From: Pseudodesulfovibrio portus
Lineage (GTDB): Bacteria; Desulfobacterota; Desulfovibrionia; Desulfovibrionales; Desulfovibrionaceae
NCBI RefSeq assembly: GCF_026000375.1
Contig: NZ_AP026708.1
Coordinates: 1,924,501 to 1,988,500 of the forward strand
Direction of reading: 5' to 3'
Length of the DNA stretch: 64,000 bases
The translations under genes and the position numbers were made by a program. Below, piece after piece: positions 36,205 to 44,100 of the stretch. Position 1 is the first letter of the stretch; every line of letters starts with the position of its first letter. Under the pieces are notes generated by a model. That model ran no database searches. It saw nothing but the letters and a program-made list of their open reading frames with translations, and was not told where the DNA came from.

Positions 36205-37064
36205 TCTACGCCGTTGCCAGCGGCAAGGGGGGCACGGGCAAGACAACCACGTGTTCGTCGCTTGCCGCCGTTTGGGACAGGCCGGTCACCCTGGTCGACC
36301 TGGATGTGGAGGAGCCCAACCTGCACCTTTTTCTCAAGCCCGATCTGAGCGACATCGAGAAGGCGTACATAGAGGTGCCCGAGGCGGACGAGGACAAGTG
36401 CACGTCTTGCGGGCTGTGCCGGGACATATGCCAGTTCAAGGCCATCACGGTCATGGCCGGGACCCTGCTGGTGTTTCCGGAGATGTGCCACGGCTGCGGC
36501 GGCTGCCTGGCGGTCTGCCCCGAGGGCGCGCTGTCTCCGGGCAAACGCGAGCTGGGCGAGATATGCCGGGGAACGGCGGACGGGCACGCCTTTGTCATGG
36601 GGCGGTTGCGCGTGGGCGAGGCCATGAGCCCGCCGCTCATGCGCCGCATCAGGAAGGAGTTCCCGGAGCTGGGCAAGGGGGGCGACATTCTCATCGACGC
36701 TCCCCCCGGCGTCAGCTGCCCGGCCATTGCCGCAGTCACGGACGCGGACTGCATCGTGCTCGTCACCGAGCCCACGCCGTTCGGGTTCCATGATTTCAAG
36801 CTCGCCTGGGAGGCGTTCAAGCCCCTGAACAAACCCATGGGCGCGGTCATCAACCGGGCCGACCTGGGCGACACGGCGGTCCTTGAATTCTGCAAGGCCA
36901 ACCGCATCCCGGTCTGGGCGGAGATTCCCTATTCCCGGGAGATTGCCGAAGCGTATTCCAGGGGTGAAGTGGTCTCCAAGGCCATTGCCCCGCTCAAGGA
37001 GACCTTTGCCGACTTGCGCGGGAACATGCGGGCCGCCGCCGAGAAGGAGGTGGCCAATGCATGA
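36201..37064 (+). CDS. MinD/ParA-type ATPase with inserted ferredoxin domain (ORP cluster)
   Basis: A 287-aa P-loop ATPase with a deviant Walker A (GKGGTGKTT, residues 9-17) and an inserted two-cluster ferredoxin: Cys67/70/73/77 and Cys96/99/102/106. The switch-like segment DILIDAPPGVSCPA and VTEPTPFGFHDFKLA complete the fold. It starts at GTG 36201, overlapping the preceding stop (GTGA). Paralogue of the next gene; the pair corresponds to the two ATPases of the Desulfovibrio vulgaris orange-protein operons (DVU2103/DVU2104). Likely an ATP-dependent metal-sulfur cluster carrier or partitioning factor; mechanism is not established. Confidence 0.87.
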   Translation: MIYAVASGKGGTGKTTTCSSLAAVWDRPVTLVDLDVEEPNLHLFLKPDLSDIEKAYIEVPEADEDKCTSCGLCRDICQFKAITVMAGTLLVFPEMCHGCGGCLAVCPEGALSPGKRELGEICRGTADGHAFVMGRLRVGEAMSPPLMRRIRKEFPELGKGGDILIDAPPGVSCPAIAAVTDADCIVLVTEPTPFGFHDFKLAWEAFKPLNKPMGAVINRADLGDTAVLEFCKANRIPVWAEIPYSREIAEAYSRGEVVSKAIAPLKETFADLRGNMRAAAEKEVANA

Positions 37065-37938
37065 GATAGTCATCATCAGCGGAAAGGGCGGTGCGGGCAA
37101 GACCTCCATTACCGGGGCGTTCGCCCAACTGGCGGAGAACGGCATCCTCTGCGACCTGGACGTGGACGCTCCGGACCTGCACCTGCTGCTCGACCCCGAG
37201 CACCGGACCGAGGAGGAGTTCTGGTCCGGCAACGAGGCGGTCATCGATCAGGATGTGTGTACCGGTTGCGGTCAATGTGTGGAACTGTGCCGGTTCGACG
37301 CCATCAGCGAAACCGACGGTCGTTTCACCATCAATCCCCTGCAGTGCGAAGGGTGCAAGGTCTGCGTGACCCTCTGTCCGGCCGAGGCCATCGAGTTCCC
37401 GCAAAAGCATTGCGGCGACTGGTATGTGTCCTCCACCCGGTTCGGGGTCATGGTCCACGCCCAGCTCTATCCGGGCGAGGAAAACTCCGGTCGGCTGGTC
37501 ACGCTGCTCAAGCAGAAGGCCCGGCAGATGGCCGAGGAGCAGGGGCTGGACCTTGTCCTGTGCGACGGCGCGCCGGGCATCGGCTGCCCGGTGATCAGCT
37601 CCATGGCCGGGACCGACCTGGCCGTGGTGGTCACCGAGCCCACCCCGTCCGGCCTGCACGACCTCAAGCGCGTGGCCGAGCTGTGCGAAAACTTCCGCAC
37701 CAAGGTCGCGGTGCTGGTCAACAAATGGGACATCAACCCGGCCATGACCGAGGAGATCGAGGAATACTGCCGGTCCAGGGGATACGTCCTGGTGGGCCGG
37801 TTCCCGCACGACCGGGCCGTGGTGGACGCCATGCTCGAGCGCAAGGTGATCACGGAATACGATTCCGGTCCCCTCGCCGAGACCCTCGAAGAGGCCTGGT
37901 CTGATATATTGAACTTGCTGAAAACAATACAGAAATAA
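37057..37938 (+). CDS. MinD/ParA-type ATPase with inserted ferredoxin domain, second copy
   Basis: A 293-aa paralogue of the previous gene: Walker A SGKGGAGKTS (residues 8-17), ferredoxin cysteines 68/71/74/78 and 97/100/103/107, then LVLCDGAPGIGCPVISSM and VTEPTPSGLHDLKRV. A strong AAGGAGGTG precedes the ATG at 37057, which overlaps the end of the first ATPase by 8 bp. The two ATPases may act as a heterodimer. The NifX-type gene follows after 19 bp. Confidence 0.87.
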   Translation: MHEIVIISGKGGAGKTSITGAFAQLAENGILCDLDVDAPDLHLLLDPEHRTEEEFWSGNEAVIDQDVCTGCGQCVELCRFDAISETDGRFTINPLQCEGCKVCVTLCPAEAIEFPQKHCGDWYVSSTRFGVMVHAQLYPGEENSGRLVTLLKQKARQMAEEQGLDLVLCDGAPGIGCPVISSMAGTDLAVVVTEPTPSGLHDLKRVAELCENFRTKVAVLVNKWDINPAMTEEIEEYCRSRGYVLVGRFPHDRAVVDAMLERKVITEYDSGPLAETLEEAWSDILNLLKTIQK

Positions 37939-37957
37939 ACAATTAAAGGAGATAGGT

Positions 37958-38332
37958 ATGGAGACTCTTGTTGCTGTTCCCACGGCTGAACCCGGTGGCA
38001 TGGACGCCCCTGTGGATGCCCACTTCGGGCATTGCGCCATGTACACCCTGGTGAAAATCGACGACGGCGAGGTCAAGGACGTGTCCAGCGTGCCGAGCTG
38101 CCCGCATGTGCAGGGCGGCTGCATGGCCCCGGTCAACTACCTGGCCGACCTCAAGGTCAAGGCGCTCATTTCCGGCGGCATGGGCATGCGCCCGCTCATG
38201 GGTTTCAATCAGGTGGGCATCCAGGTCTACCACGGTTCCGGCGCGCCCACGGTCAAGGCAGCGGTCGAGGCGTTCATGCACGACTCCCTGCCGGTTTTCA
38301 CCGTCGAGCAAACCTGCGGCGGCGGTCACTAG
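37958..38332 (+). CDS. NifX/ORP-type metal-cofactor-binding protein
   Basis: A 124-aa dinitrogenase iron-molybdenum cofactor-domain protein. It starts METLVAVPTAEPGGMDAPVD and has AHFGHCAMYTLVKI and SGGMGMRPLMGFNQVGIQVY, the strand-loop pattern of the fold. The tail is CGGGH with a cysteine and histidine that could bind metal. In D. vulgaris the equivalent ORP binds a Mo-Cu-sulfide cluster; that this one does is an inference. AAGGAGA is 7 bp upstream of the ATG. Confidence 0.85.
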   Translation: METLVAVPTAEPGGMDAPVDAHFGHCAMYTLVKIDDGEVKDVSSVPSCPHVQGGCMAPVNYLADLKVKALISGGMGMRPLMGFNQVGIQVYHGSGAPTVKAAVEAFMHDSLPVFTVEQTCGGGH

Positions 38333-38333
38333 C

Positions 38334-38693
38334 ATGACCATCGTCGCCGTCACCACGCGCCCCAGGGAAATCCAGGAGTTCCTGGTGGAACTGGCTGGCG
38401 CGAGCAGGGACGAGGTCGAGGTCGAAACCTCCGGGGCCGGAGCCCTGGAGCGCATCAGGGCGTATCCGCCGCGCCTTGCGGTCATCGACAGGGACCTGCC
38501 GGACTTCGAAGCGCTCAAGCTGGTGGTGGAGATCATGAAGCTGTCGGCCATGACCCTGACCGCCGTGGTCACGGACATGGAAGAGGACGATTTCCATGAG
38601 GCCAGTGAAGGCTACGGGGTGCTCAAGGCCCTGCCCGTTGACCTGAAGGCTGAGGACGCCAAGGTTCTGGTTGAAGTTTTACTAAAGGTATAA
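38334..38693 (+). CDS. Receiver-like domain protein at the end of the ORP cluster
   Basis: A 119-aa protein with an alternating beta/alpha pattern like a response-regulator receiver: MTIVAVTTRP at the first strand, LAVIDRDLPDFEALKLV with Asp52/Asp54 near the phospho-acceptor position, TAVVTD for the fourth strand and LKALPVD with a conserved-position lysine. The acidic pair expected after the first strand is missing, so it may be a non-canonical receiver. It starts 1 bp after the preceding stop and ends at the terminator 38697-38734. Role in the cluster is unknown. Confidence 0.6.
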   Translation: MTIVAVTTRPREIQEFLVELAGASRDEVEVETSGAGALERIRAYPPRLAVIDRDLPDFEALKLVVEIMKLSAMTLTAVVTDMEEDDFHEASEGYGVLKALPVDLKAEDAKVLVEVLLKV

Positions 38694-38696
38694 GGG

Positions 38697-38734
38697 AAAA
38701 GAAAAGAGCACCTATTCAGGTGCTCTTTTCTTAA
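38697..38734. terminator. Shared bidirectional terminator, ORP cluster and deaminase cassette
   Basis: Perfect 13-bp arms (GAAAAGAGCACCT at 38701-38713; complement at 38718-38730), 4-nt loop, A-run on one side and T-run on the other. It overlaps the end of the 65-aa gene on the minus strand. Confidence 0.88.
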
Positions 38735-38928
38735 GTCTGCCAGCCTAATTCATCAACGTGGCGGAATAAGCGCTCTTTGATCGCTTGTTTTTTTTCAAGC
38801 TCCTCTTGCTCTTCTTTTTTCTCGCAAAAAGATTTCAAATTTACCAAGTTGTTTTTTGGGGTATCAGGTTCATCCAAAGGTAACCCCATTTGTACATAAG
38901 AAAAACGAGACTTTTTCCCATTTGCCAT
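38731..38928 (-). CDS. 65-aa charged protein downstream of the defence deaminase
   Basis: A 65-aa protein: MANGKKSRFSYVQMGLPLDE, then a predicted helix rich in Lys/Glu (SFCEKKEEQEELEKKQAIKE). GGGAGG lies 6 bp before the ATG at 38928, so it is likely translated. The stop overlaps the shared terminator. It is 36 bp downstream of the dCTP-deaminase-type gene on the same strand and shares its AT-rich composition, so both probably arrived together. I do not recognise it; an accessory or regulator of the deaminase is a reasonable hypothesis. Confidence 0.72.
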   Translation of the reverse strand: MANGKKSRFSYVQMGLPLDEPDTPKNNLVNLKSFCEKKEEQEELEKKQAIKERLFRHVDELGWQT

Positions 38929-38964
38929 GCCGTCCTCCCGTTAAAAACGTATAAGCTAGCATCG

Positions 38965-40530
38965 CTAAGAGGGCAAGTTTAACTGCTTGCTCTCAGGCCT
39001 CTGTTTCACCGTCTGCTCCAAATATTTCAAAACATAAATTTCAAAGTCAGTATATCGATCCATTATTTTGTCTGCCAAAGGCGTCCGTTGTGTCAATGGT
39101 TTTTGGTTTTTCTTAATTGCTTTTCTGTTTTTGAAGCGAAATAGCTGGACAAACCTTCTTGGGGCTACTCCCTCAAAAGGTAATATTTTAAGTTTATCAT
39201 TTTTATTTGCACCATCGTCTAATCCGGAATCGATGGAATCATCGTGGAGTTTGAAAGCCAAACTTTTTTCATAAGGTTCTATGTAGTATACAGTTTTTAT
39301 TCCTGCGGCCACAATATGACGTGCACAGTGGTGGCACGGATATGTGGTACAAAACAACTCAGCGTCTTGGGTTGCATTTTTCCCCAGTCGAGCAGCAGTT
39401 GTTATGGCATCCATTTCAGCGTGGATAGCCCGTGAGAATTCAATCAAACTTTTAATGCCTGTTTTGTCGGTAATTTTTTCATATACATTCTCAAGCAAGT
39501 CTGAGGGGAGTCCACCTAGTTCATGTCTAATTGTTTCAAGTATTTTGTTTTTATATAAGTCGCTGGAACACTCTTCGCCTCTCCTTTGGAAGCATCTTTG
39601 ATCATTTTTATCGTTACAAACATATAAGCCTCCACCAAATTTTGGGACGTCGTTCCGTCCTGTGGCGATAATGTCACCATCTTTAACAATGGCTGCTCCT
39701 ACTTGCCTAGAAAGGCAACCTGATAGCAATGAGGATGCGTAGGCGATAAACATGGCGTATTCATTATGGGTCGGTGTTATTGTGTAGTCTTCCATAATTT
39801 GTAGACAGTACCTTCGAATGGCAGAATCTAATTCTTTATTATTTCTTTCAGTATTTCGAATAAAAAAATCTGCATAAAGGATGGTATCTAGAAGTTGTTG
39901 ACCATGTCCGTCCTTTTCAGATTTATCTTTTTCAATGATTTTCGAAGCATCTTCCATCGAAATATCTTTATGTATGTGTAGTCTGTTTGCTCTAGTATTT
40001 TCTGGACATAGTACACCAAAAAGATGAAACATCTCTCCATAAACCTTTTTAAGAAGTCTGACTTCATCAGGGTGTTTTAAGCTATCAATGATTGTTATAT
40101 GTCTTCTTTCTTTAGGCACAACCTGTTTTTCTTCAATTATGTTAACATCGTGTCTTTTTTCTGCAATATCTTGAATTGAAAGTTGAGCCAGAATATCGTT
40201 GTCATATTTATCTCTTAAGCAATTTCCACCCTCTTGTAGAATTTGGATTCGTTTAGAGTAGTTTTTTTCACCGATTTTTTTATTATTGTATTCAGGGTAG
40301 TATTTTTTTATGAAATTGCTGATTTTAATAGACTCAACATCATATTTGAACTCTTCAAAAATTTTGGCCGTAATGTCTGCCACATGAGATACGCCGCTCC
40401 CGACAGGGCCACAAAAGGCCAATATTAATTCAGGAGTCTTTCTTTTGTCGATGTGATCGCTTGGTGAGGATAATTTGTTTTCGGTCTTTACTGTGAGTGC
40501 TTTTGCCACCTTACGTTTTGATCTCGCCAT
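38965..40530 (-). CDS. avcD: Anti-phage deoxycytidylate (dCTP/dCMP) deaminase, AvcD type
   Basis: A 521-aa two-domain protein. The N-terminal half is a P-loop kinase-like domain with ILAFCGPVGSGVSHVADI; its glycine-rich loop at residues 41-48 lacks the usual Walker lysine. The C-terminal half is a zinc deoxycytidylate deaminase: His370-Ala-Glu372 in SRAIHAEMDAI and Pro398-Cys399-His-His-Cys402 in TTYPCHHCARHIVAAG. This architecture is that of AvcD and related dCTP deaminase defence proteins, which deplete cytosine deoxynucleotides on phage infection (family knowledge). AGGAGG precedes the ATG. It is clearly AT-rich compared with flanks, a sign of transfer. comM lies only 18 bp upstream, leaving no room for an AvcI-like RNA there. 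Confidence 0.88.
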   Translation of the reverse strand: MARSKRKVAKALTVKTENKLSSPSDHIDKRKTPELILAFCGPVGSGVSHVADITAKIFEEFKYDVESIKISNFIKKYYPEYNNKKIGEKNYSKRIQILQEGGNCLRDKYDNDILAQLSIQDIAEKRHDVNIIEEKQVVPKERRHITIIDSLKHPDEVRLLKKVYGEMFHLFGVLCPENTRANRLHIHKDISMEDASKIIEKDKSEKDGHGQQLLDTILYADFFIRNTERNNKELDSAIRRYCLQIMEDYTITPTHNEYAMFIAYASSLLSGCLSRQVGAAIVKDGDIIATGRNDVPKFGGGLYVCNDKNDQRCFQRRGEECSSDLYKNKILETIRHELGGLPSDLLENVYEKITDKTGIKSLIEFSRAIHAEMDAITTAARLGKNATQDAELFCTTYPCHHCARHIVAAGIKTVYYIEPYEKSLAFKLHDDSIDSGLDDGANKNDKLKILPFEGVAPRRFVQLFRFKNRKAIKKNQKPLTQRTPLADKIMDRYTDFEIYVLKYLEQTVKQRPESKQLNLPS

Positions 40531-40548
40531 GTTCTAGCCTCCTATGAA

Positions 40549-42078
40549 TTATCTTTCCCGGTCCATACTTCTATAGTTGATGGCCTCGGCCAGATGGTCT
40601 GCGGTGATGGTGTCCGCCCCGGCCAGGTCGGCTATGGTGCGGCTGATGCGCAGGACGCGGGTGTATGCGCGGGCGGACAGGCCCAGGGAGTCCACGGCCT
40701 GCTTGAGGAAACCGTGTTCGGTTTCGGTCAGGGCGCAGAATTCTTCCAGGGCCGAGCCGTCCAGTTCGGCGTTCAGGGAGAAGTGGCGGTCCGCGTAGCG
40801 GGCGGCCTGGATGTCGCGGGCGGCTATGATGCGGCTGCGCATGGTGGCGGAATCCACCTCGGAGCGGGACTGCTTGAGGTCGTCGTAGGGCACGGCGGGC
40901 ACGTCCACGTGCAGGTCGATGCGGTCCAGCAGGGGGCCGGAAATTTTGCCCCGGTAGCGCTGCACGGCCAGGGGGGTGCAGGTGCAGGTGTGGGTGTCGT
41001 CGGACATGTACCCGCACGGGCAGGGGTTCATGGCCGCCACCAGCATGACGTCCGCCGGGTACTTGAGGGTCATCAGCGAACGGGAGATGGACACCTCGCC
41101 GTCTTCCAGGGGCTGGCGCAGGACCTCAAGCACGTTCTTCTTGAACTCGGGCATCTCGTCCAGGAACAGGACGCCCCGGTGGGCCAGGGACGTCTCGCCC
41201 GGCTGGGGATAGCGTCCGCCGCCCACAAGCCCCACGTCGGAGATGGTGTGGTGCGGCGTGCGGAAGGGGCGGGTGACCATGAGCGCCCGGTCCGCCTGGA
41301 GCAGCCCGGCCACGGAATATATCTTGGTCACCTCCAGGGCTTCCTCGAAGCGCAGGGGAGGCAGCACCGTGGGGATGCGTTTGGCCAGCATGGTCTTGCC
41401 CGAGCCGGGCGGGCCGATGAACAGAAGATTATGGCCGCCGGCCGCCGCGATCTCGATGGCCCGCTTGGCGTGCTCCTGGCCCTTGACCTCGCCGAAGTCG
41501 TTTCGGTGGGTCCTCCGCTCGTTCCACAGGGTGTCGATGTCCACGGCCGTGGGCTCGACGTCCTCTTCGCCCAGCAGCATGCGCACCACCTGGCCGAGGT
41601 CCGTGGCCCCGATGACCGGGATGTCCTTGACCACCGCGCCTTCGCGTCCGTTGGGGGCCGGGACGATGATGCCCTTGCCGTTTTCCTTGCGCGCGGCCAG
41701 GGCCAGGGGCAGGACGCCGGACACGGACTTGAGGTCCCCGGTGAGGGACAGCTCGCCCGCCATGAACCATCCCTCGGCCTGTTCCGGGGAAATAATCTCC
41801 ATGGCGCACAGGATGCCGATGGCCAGGGGCAGGTCGTAGGCGCTGCCTTCCTTGCGCACGTCCGCCGGAGCCAGGTTCACGGTGATGCGCGCGGGCGGCA
41901 CGGTGTAGCCGCAGTTCCTGAGGGCGGAGAAGACCCGTTCCTTGGATTCGCGGACAGCGCCTTCGGCCAGGCCCACCATGGTGAAGGCGGGCATGCCGGA
42001 GCGGGAGAAATCGACTTCGAGTTCGACCTTGAAGGCGTCGATGCCCATCAAGGCGGCGCAGGAGACTTTGGCGATCAT
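40549..42078 (-). CDS. comM: Mg-chelatase-like AAA+ ATPase ComM/YifB
   Basis: A 509-aa protein of the ComM family, a hexameric branch-migration helicase for integrating transformed DNA. The N-terminal ChlI domain begins IAKVSCAALMGIDAFKVELE and is followed by the AAA+ core: Walker A IGPPGSGKTMLAKRI, FLDEMPEFKKNVLEVLRQP, and the CPCGYMSDDTHTCTCT insert with cysteines. The C-terminal helical domain ends in HLAEAINYRSMDRER. Full length and intact. It is immediately upstream (18 bp) of the deaminase gene on the same strand, so defence expression may partly depend on the comM promoter. Confidence 0.93.
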   Translation of the reverse strand: MIAKVSCAALMGIDAFKVELEVDFSRSGMPAFTMVGLAEGAVRESKERVFSALRNCGYTVPPARITVNLAPADVRKEGSAYDLPLAIGILCAMEIISPEQAEGWFMAGELSLTGDLKSVSGVLPLALAARKENGKGIIVPAPNGREGAVVKDIPVIGATDLGQVVRMLLGEEDVEPTAVDIDTLWNERRTHRNDFGEVKGQEHAKRAIEIAAAGGHNLLFIGPPGSGKTMLAKRIPTVLPPLRFEEALEVTKIYSVAGLLQADRALMVTRPFRTPHHTISDVGLVGGGRYPQPGETSLAHRGVLFLDEMPEFKKNVLEVLRQPLEDGEVSISRSLMTLKYPADVMLVAAMNPCPCGYMSDDTHTCTCTPLAVQRYRGKISGPLLDRIDLHVDVPAVPYDDLKQSRSEVDSATMRSRIIAARDIQAARYADRHFSLNAELDGSALEEFCALTETEHGFLKQAVDSLGLSARAYTRVLRISRTIADLAGADTITADHLAEAINYRSMDRER

Positions 42079-42132
42079 GAAGGAGTTCCAGCAAGGTGCT
42101 TTGGTTTTGGGTTTCGAATATCGACAAAAGTC

Positions 42133-42258
42133 TCAGATATTCGGAACCCTGTAAACACCCGGTCGCTGTTTATTCAATTTTTTGCGGTTCTTGAGCCCGC
42201 CGTACTGGATGTGAAAAGCCGGGGGGCCGTCCGCCTTCCCGTCCGACGAAAGTTTCAT
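42133..42258 (-). CDS. Possible 41-aa small ORF upstream of comM
   Basis: An open frame MKLSSDGKADGPPAFHIQYG continuing to RVPNI, with GGGAAG 8 bp upstream. It precedes comM by 54 bp on the same strand. The frame is also open further upstream without a start codon. An inverted repeat (CGAATATC at 42115-42122; complement at 42136-42143) overlaps its end. Evidence is weak and the rest of 42079-42446 shows no other gene. Confidence 0.25.
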   Translation of the reverse strand: MKLSSDGKADGPPAFHIQYGGLKNRKKLNKQRPGVYRVPNI

Positions 42259-42446
42259 GGCGTGGACTTCCCGGTGCAATTTCTCGTGCGGGACGGTGAC
42301 GGAATACGTACCTGTTTCGTCACCATCCGGAACGGCCCTTTGTTTTCGGAGCCGAACGAATGAAGTTGAATAAATAAGTGTTTAATTTATTGTGTTTGCG
42401 TTACAAGGGGACTATCTGGTTCAAAACGAAACTCACCGGGACACCC

Positions 42447-43961
42447 ATGAATACACCCACTGACTCTCCTTTTCGGCTTCTGCTGGCCCGGCTCTCCCTC
42501 CCTGTGCGTGCCTGCATGGTCCATACGGCCATCGAATGTGCCAGCCATGTTGTCCGGGCGCTCTCCTTTTCCGAAAAGGAAACCTTCGGCGTCAGGCTGG
42601 CCATCGAAGAGGCCTTCCTCAACGGCGTGGACCACTACCCCGACCCGCCGGGCGAGGACGAAACCATCGAGTTGGCCTTTTATGTGGAGGGCGGCTCCCT
42701 GGTCATCTCGGTCAAGGACAAGGGCATACCGTTCGACCACGAGCAGGCGAAGCGGTTTTCCGCAGACGACCTGACCGGCGTGGACGGTCCCGGCTCCGAG
42801 GCGCTGCTCATGCACCGGTTCATGGATTCGGTGGAGGTCCTGACCCTCGGCAGGGAGGGCAGGGAGATTCGTCTGTCCAAGAAGATCGGTTCGGGAAGCC
42901 TGCCTGCGGAATTGACGGAAGCCACGCCGACGCCGAGGAAAAAGAAGCGGACAACGGTCAGGGACCCGCTGATCCGGTTCGCTCGCCGCGCCGACGACAT
43001 GGCCGAAGTCTGTCGGCTGGCCTGGCGGTGCTACGGCTTCACCCACGAGGAGATGCTCTATGACCCCAAGCTGCTGACGGACAAGGTCTTGCGGGGCGAC
43101 TTCACGTCCGTCATCGCCATCGACCGGGACAGCGGCGCCATCATCGGGCACGAGGGGCTCAAGTACCATGACCCGGGGACCAAGGTTCCCGAACTGGGGC
43201 TGGCTTTCGTTGATCCGGCCTTCCGCTCGCCGGGGCTGCCCGAGAAGATGGCCCAACACCTTTTCGACAAGGCCGCGCAGGAGGGCTGCAAGGGTATCTT
43301 CGATTGTTCAGTCACCACGCACACGTTCTCCCAGAAGGGCATGCACGAAATGGGCGCCCGCCCCTGCGGCCTGATGCTCGGCATCGCGGCCTCGGGCATG
43401 CAGGCCAAGGAACTGGCGACATCCAGGCAGGAAAAGGGCTCGGTGGTCAACCACTACTTCGCCTTTGACCGGACGCCCGAGACCATCTTCATCCCCGAAC
43501 GGCACGAGGCCATGGCCAGGGAAATATACGGATGGCTGGACGTCCCCAGGGAATTCGGCCCTTTGAGGACCGCGCCCGCGTCGGGCGTCTCCTCGGTGCG
43601 GCTCAATCACCTCCCGGACGCGCTCAACGCAAGCATCGTCTCGGTGGACGCCATCGGCGCGGACACGGTGGACGAGGTGGCGGCCATGCTCAACCTGTGC
43701 CGCAAGGACCGCAAGGACGCCGTGTACGCGTTCATTCCCACCCACGACCCTGCCTCGCCGGGGCTGGTGGAGCAGTGCGAGCGGTCGGGTTTCTCTTTTG
43801 CCGGGGTCATGCCCCACGTCCACGACGGCGCCGACAGGATACTGATGCAGTACGTGGACATCCCCCTGGATTTGGCGGCGATCAAGGTCTTCGGCGACAT
43901 GACGGCCCGGCTCTACGACTATGTGGTCGGGGAGCGGGATCGGGTCCTGGTAGCGCGCTGA
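42447..43961 (+). CDS. Fusion of RsbW-type anti-sigma kinase domain and GNAT acetyltransferase domain
   Basis: A 504-aa protein. Residues about 1-150 are a HATPase_c_2 domain of the anti-sigma serine kinase type: [16 protein letters not shown] is the N-box, [14 protein letters not shown] the G1 box, [16 protein letters not shown] the G2 region. After a charged linker ([13 protein letters not shown]), residues about 180-320 form a GNAT fold with [17 protein letters not shown] at the acetyl-CoA loop. A third region to the C-terminus looks like a further degenerate GNAT copy. The start is the ATG at 42447 with CCGGGA upstream. No anti-anti-sigma or phosphatase gene is adjacent. Confidence 0.82.
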   Translation: MNTPTDSPFRLLLARLSLPVRACMVHTAIECASHVVRALSFSEKETFGVRLAIEEAFLNGVDHYPDPPGEDETIELAFYVEGGSLVISVKDKGIPFDHEQAKRFSADDLTGVDGPGSEALLMHRFMDSVEVLTLGREGREIRLSKKIGSGSLPAELTEATPTPRKKKRTTVRDPLIRFARRADDMAEVCRLAWRCYGFTHEEMLYDPKLLTDKVLRGDFTSVIAIDRDSGAIIGHEGLKYHDPGTKVPELGLAFVDPAFRSPGLPEKMAQHLFDKAAQEGCKGIFDCSVTTHTFSQKGMHEMGARPCGLMLGIAASGMQAKELATSRQEKGSVVNHYFAFDRTPETIFIPERHEAMAREIYGWLDVPREFGPLRTAPASGVSSVRLNHLPDALNASIVSVDAIGADTVDEVAAMLNLCRKDRKDAVYAFIPTHDPASPGLVEQCERSGFSFAGVMPHVHDGADRILMQYVDIPLDLAAIKVFGDMTARLYDYVVGERDRVLVAR

Positions 43962-44100
43962 GCCCTACAGGCCCGCGCGGATCGGGGGGCTGCAGGCCTT
44001 CACCTCGGGTGCGACAGAACGCCTCGCCCTTTATTATAATTGTTTTCATAAGGTCTTTTCTCCATACTCCTGTACAAAGAACAGTTATCAGGAGCACTTC

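Noticed and set aside
40594-42363. Long plus-strand frame opposite comM
   Set aside because: Antisense shadow of comM with low-complexity translation; the part beyond comM also lacks supporting signals.
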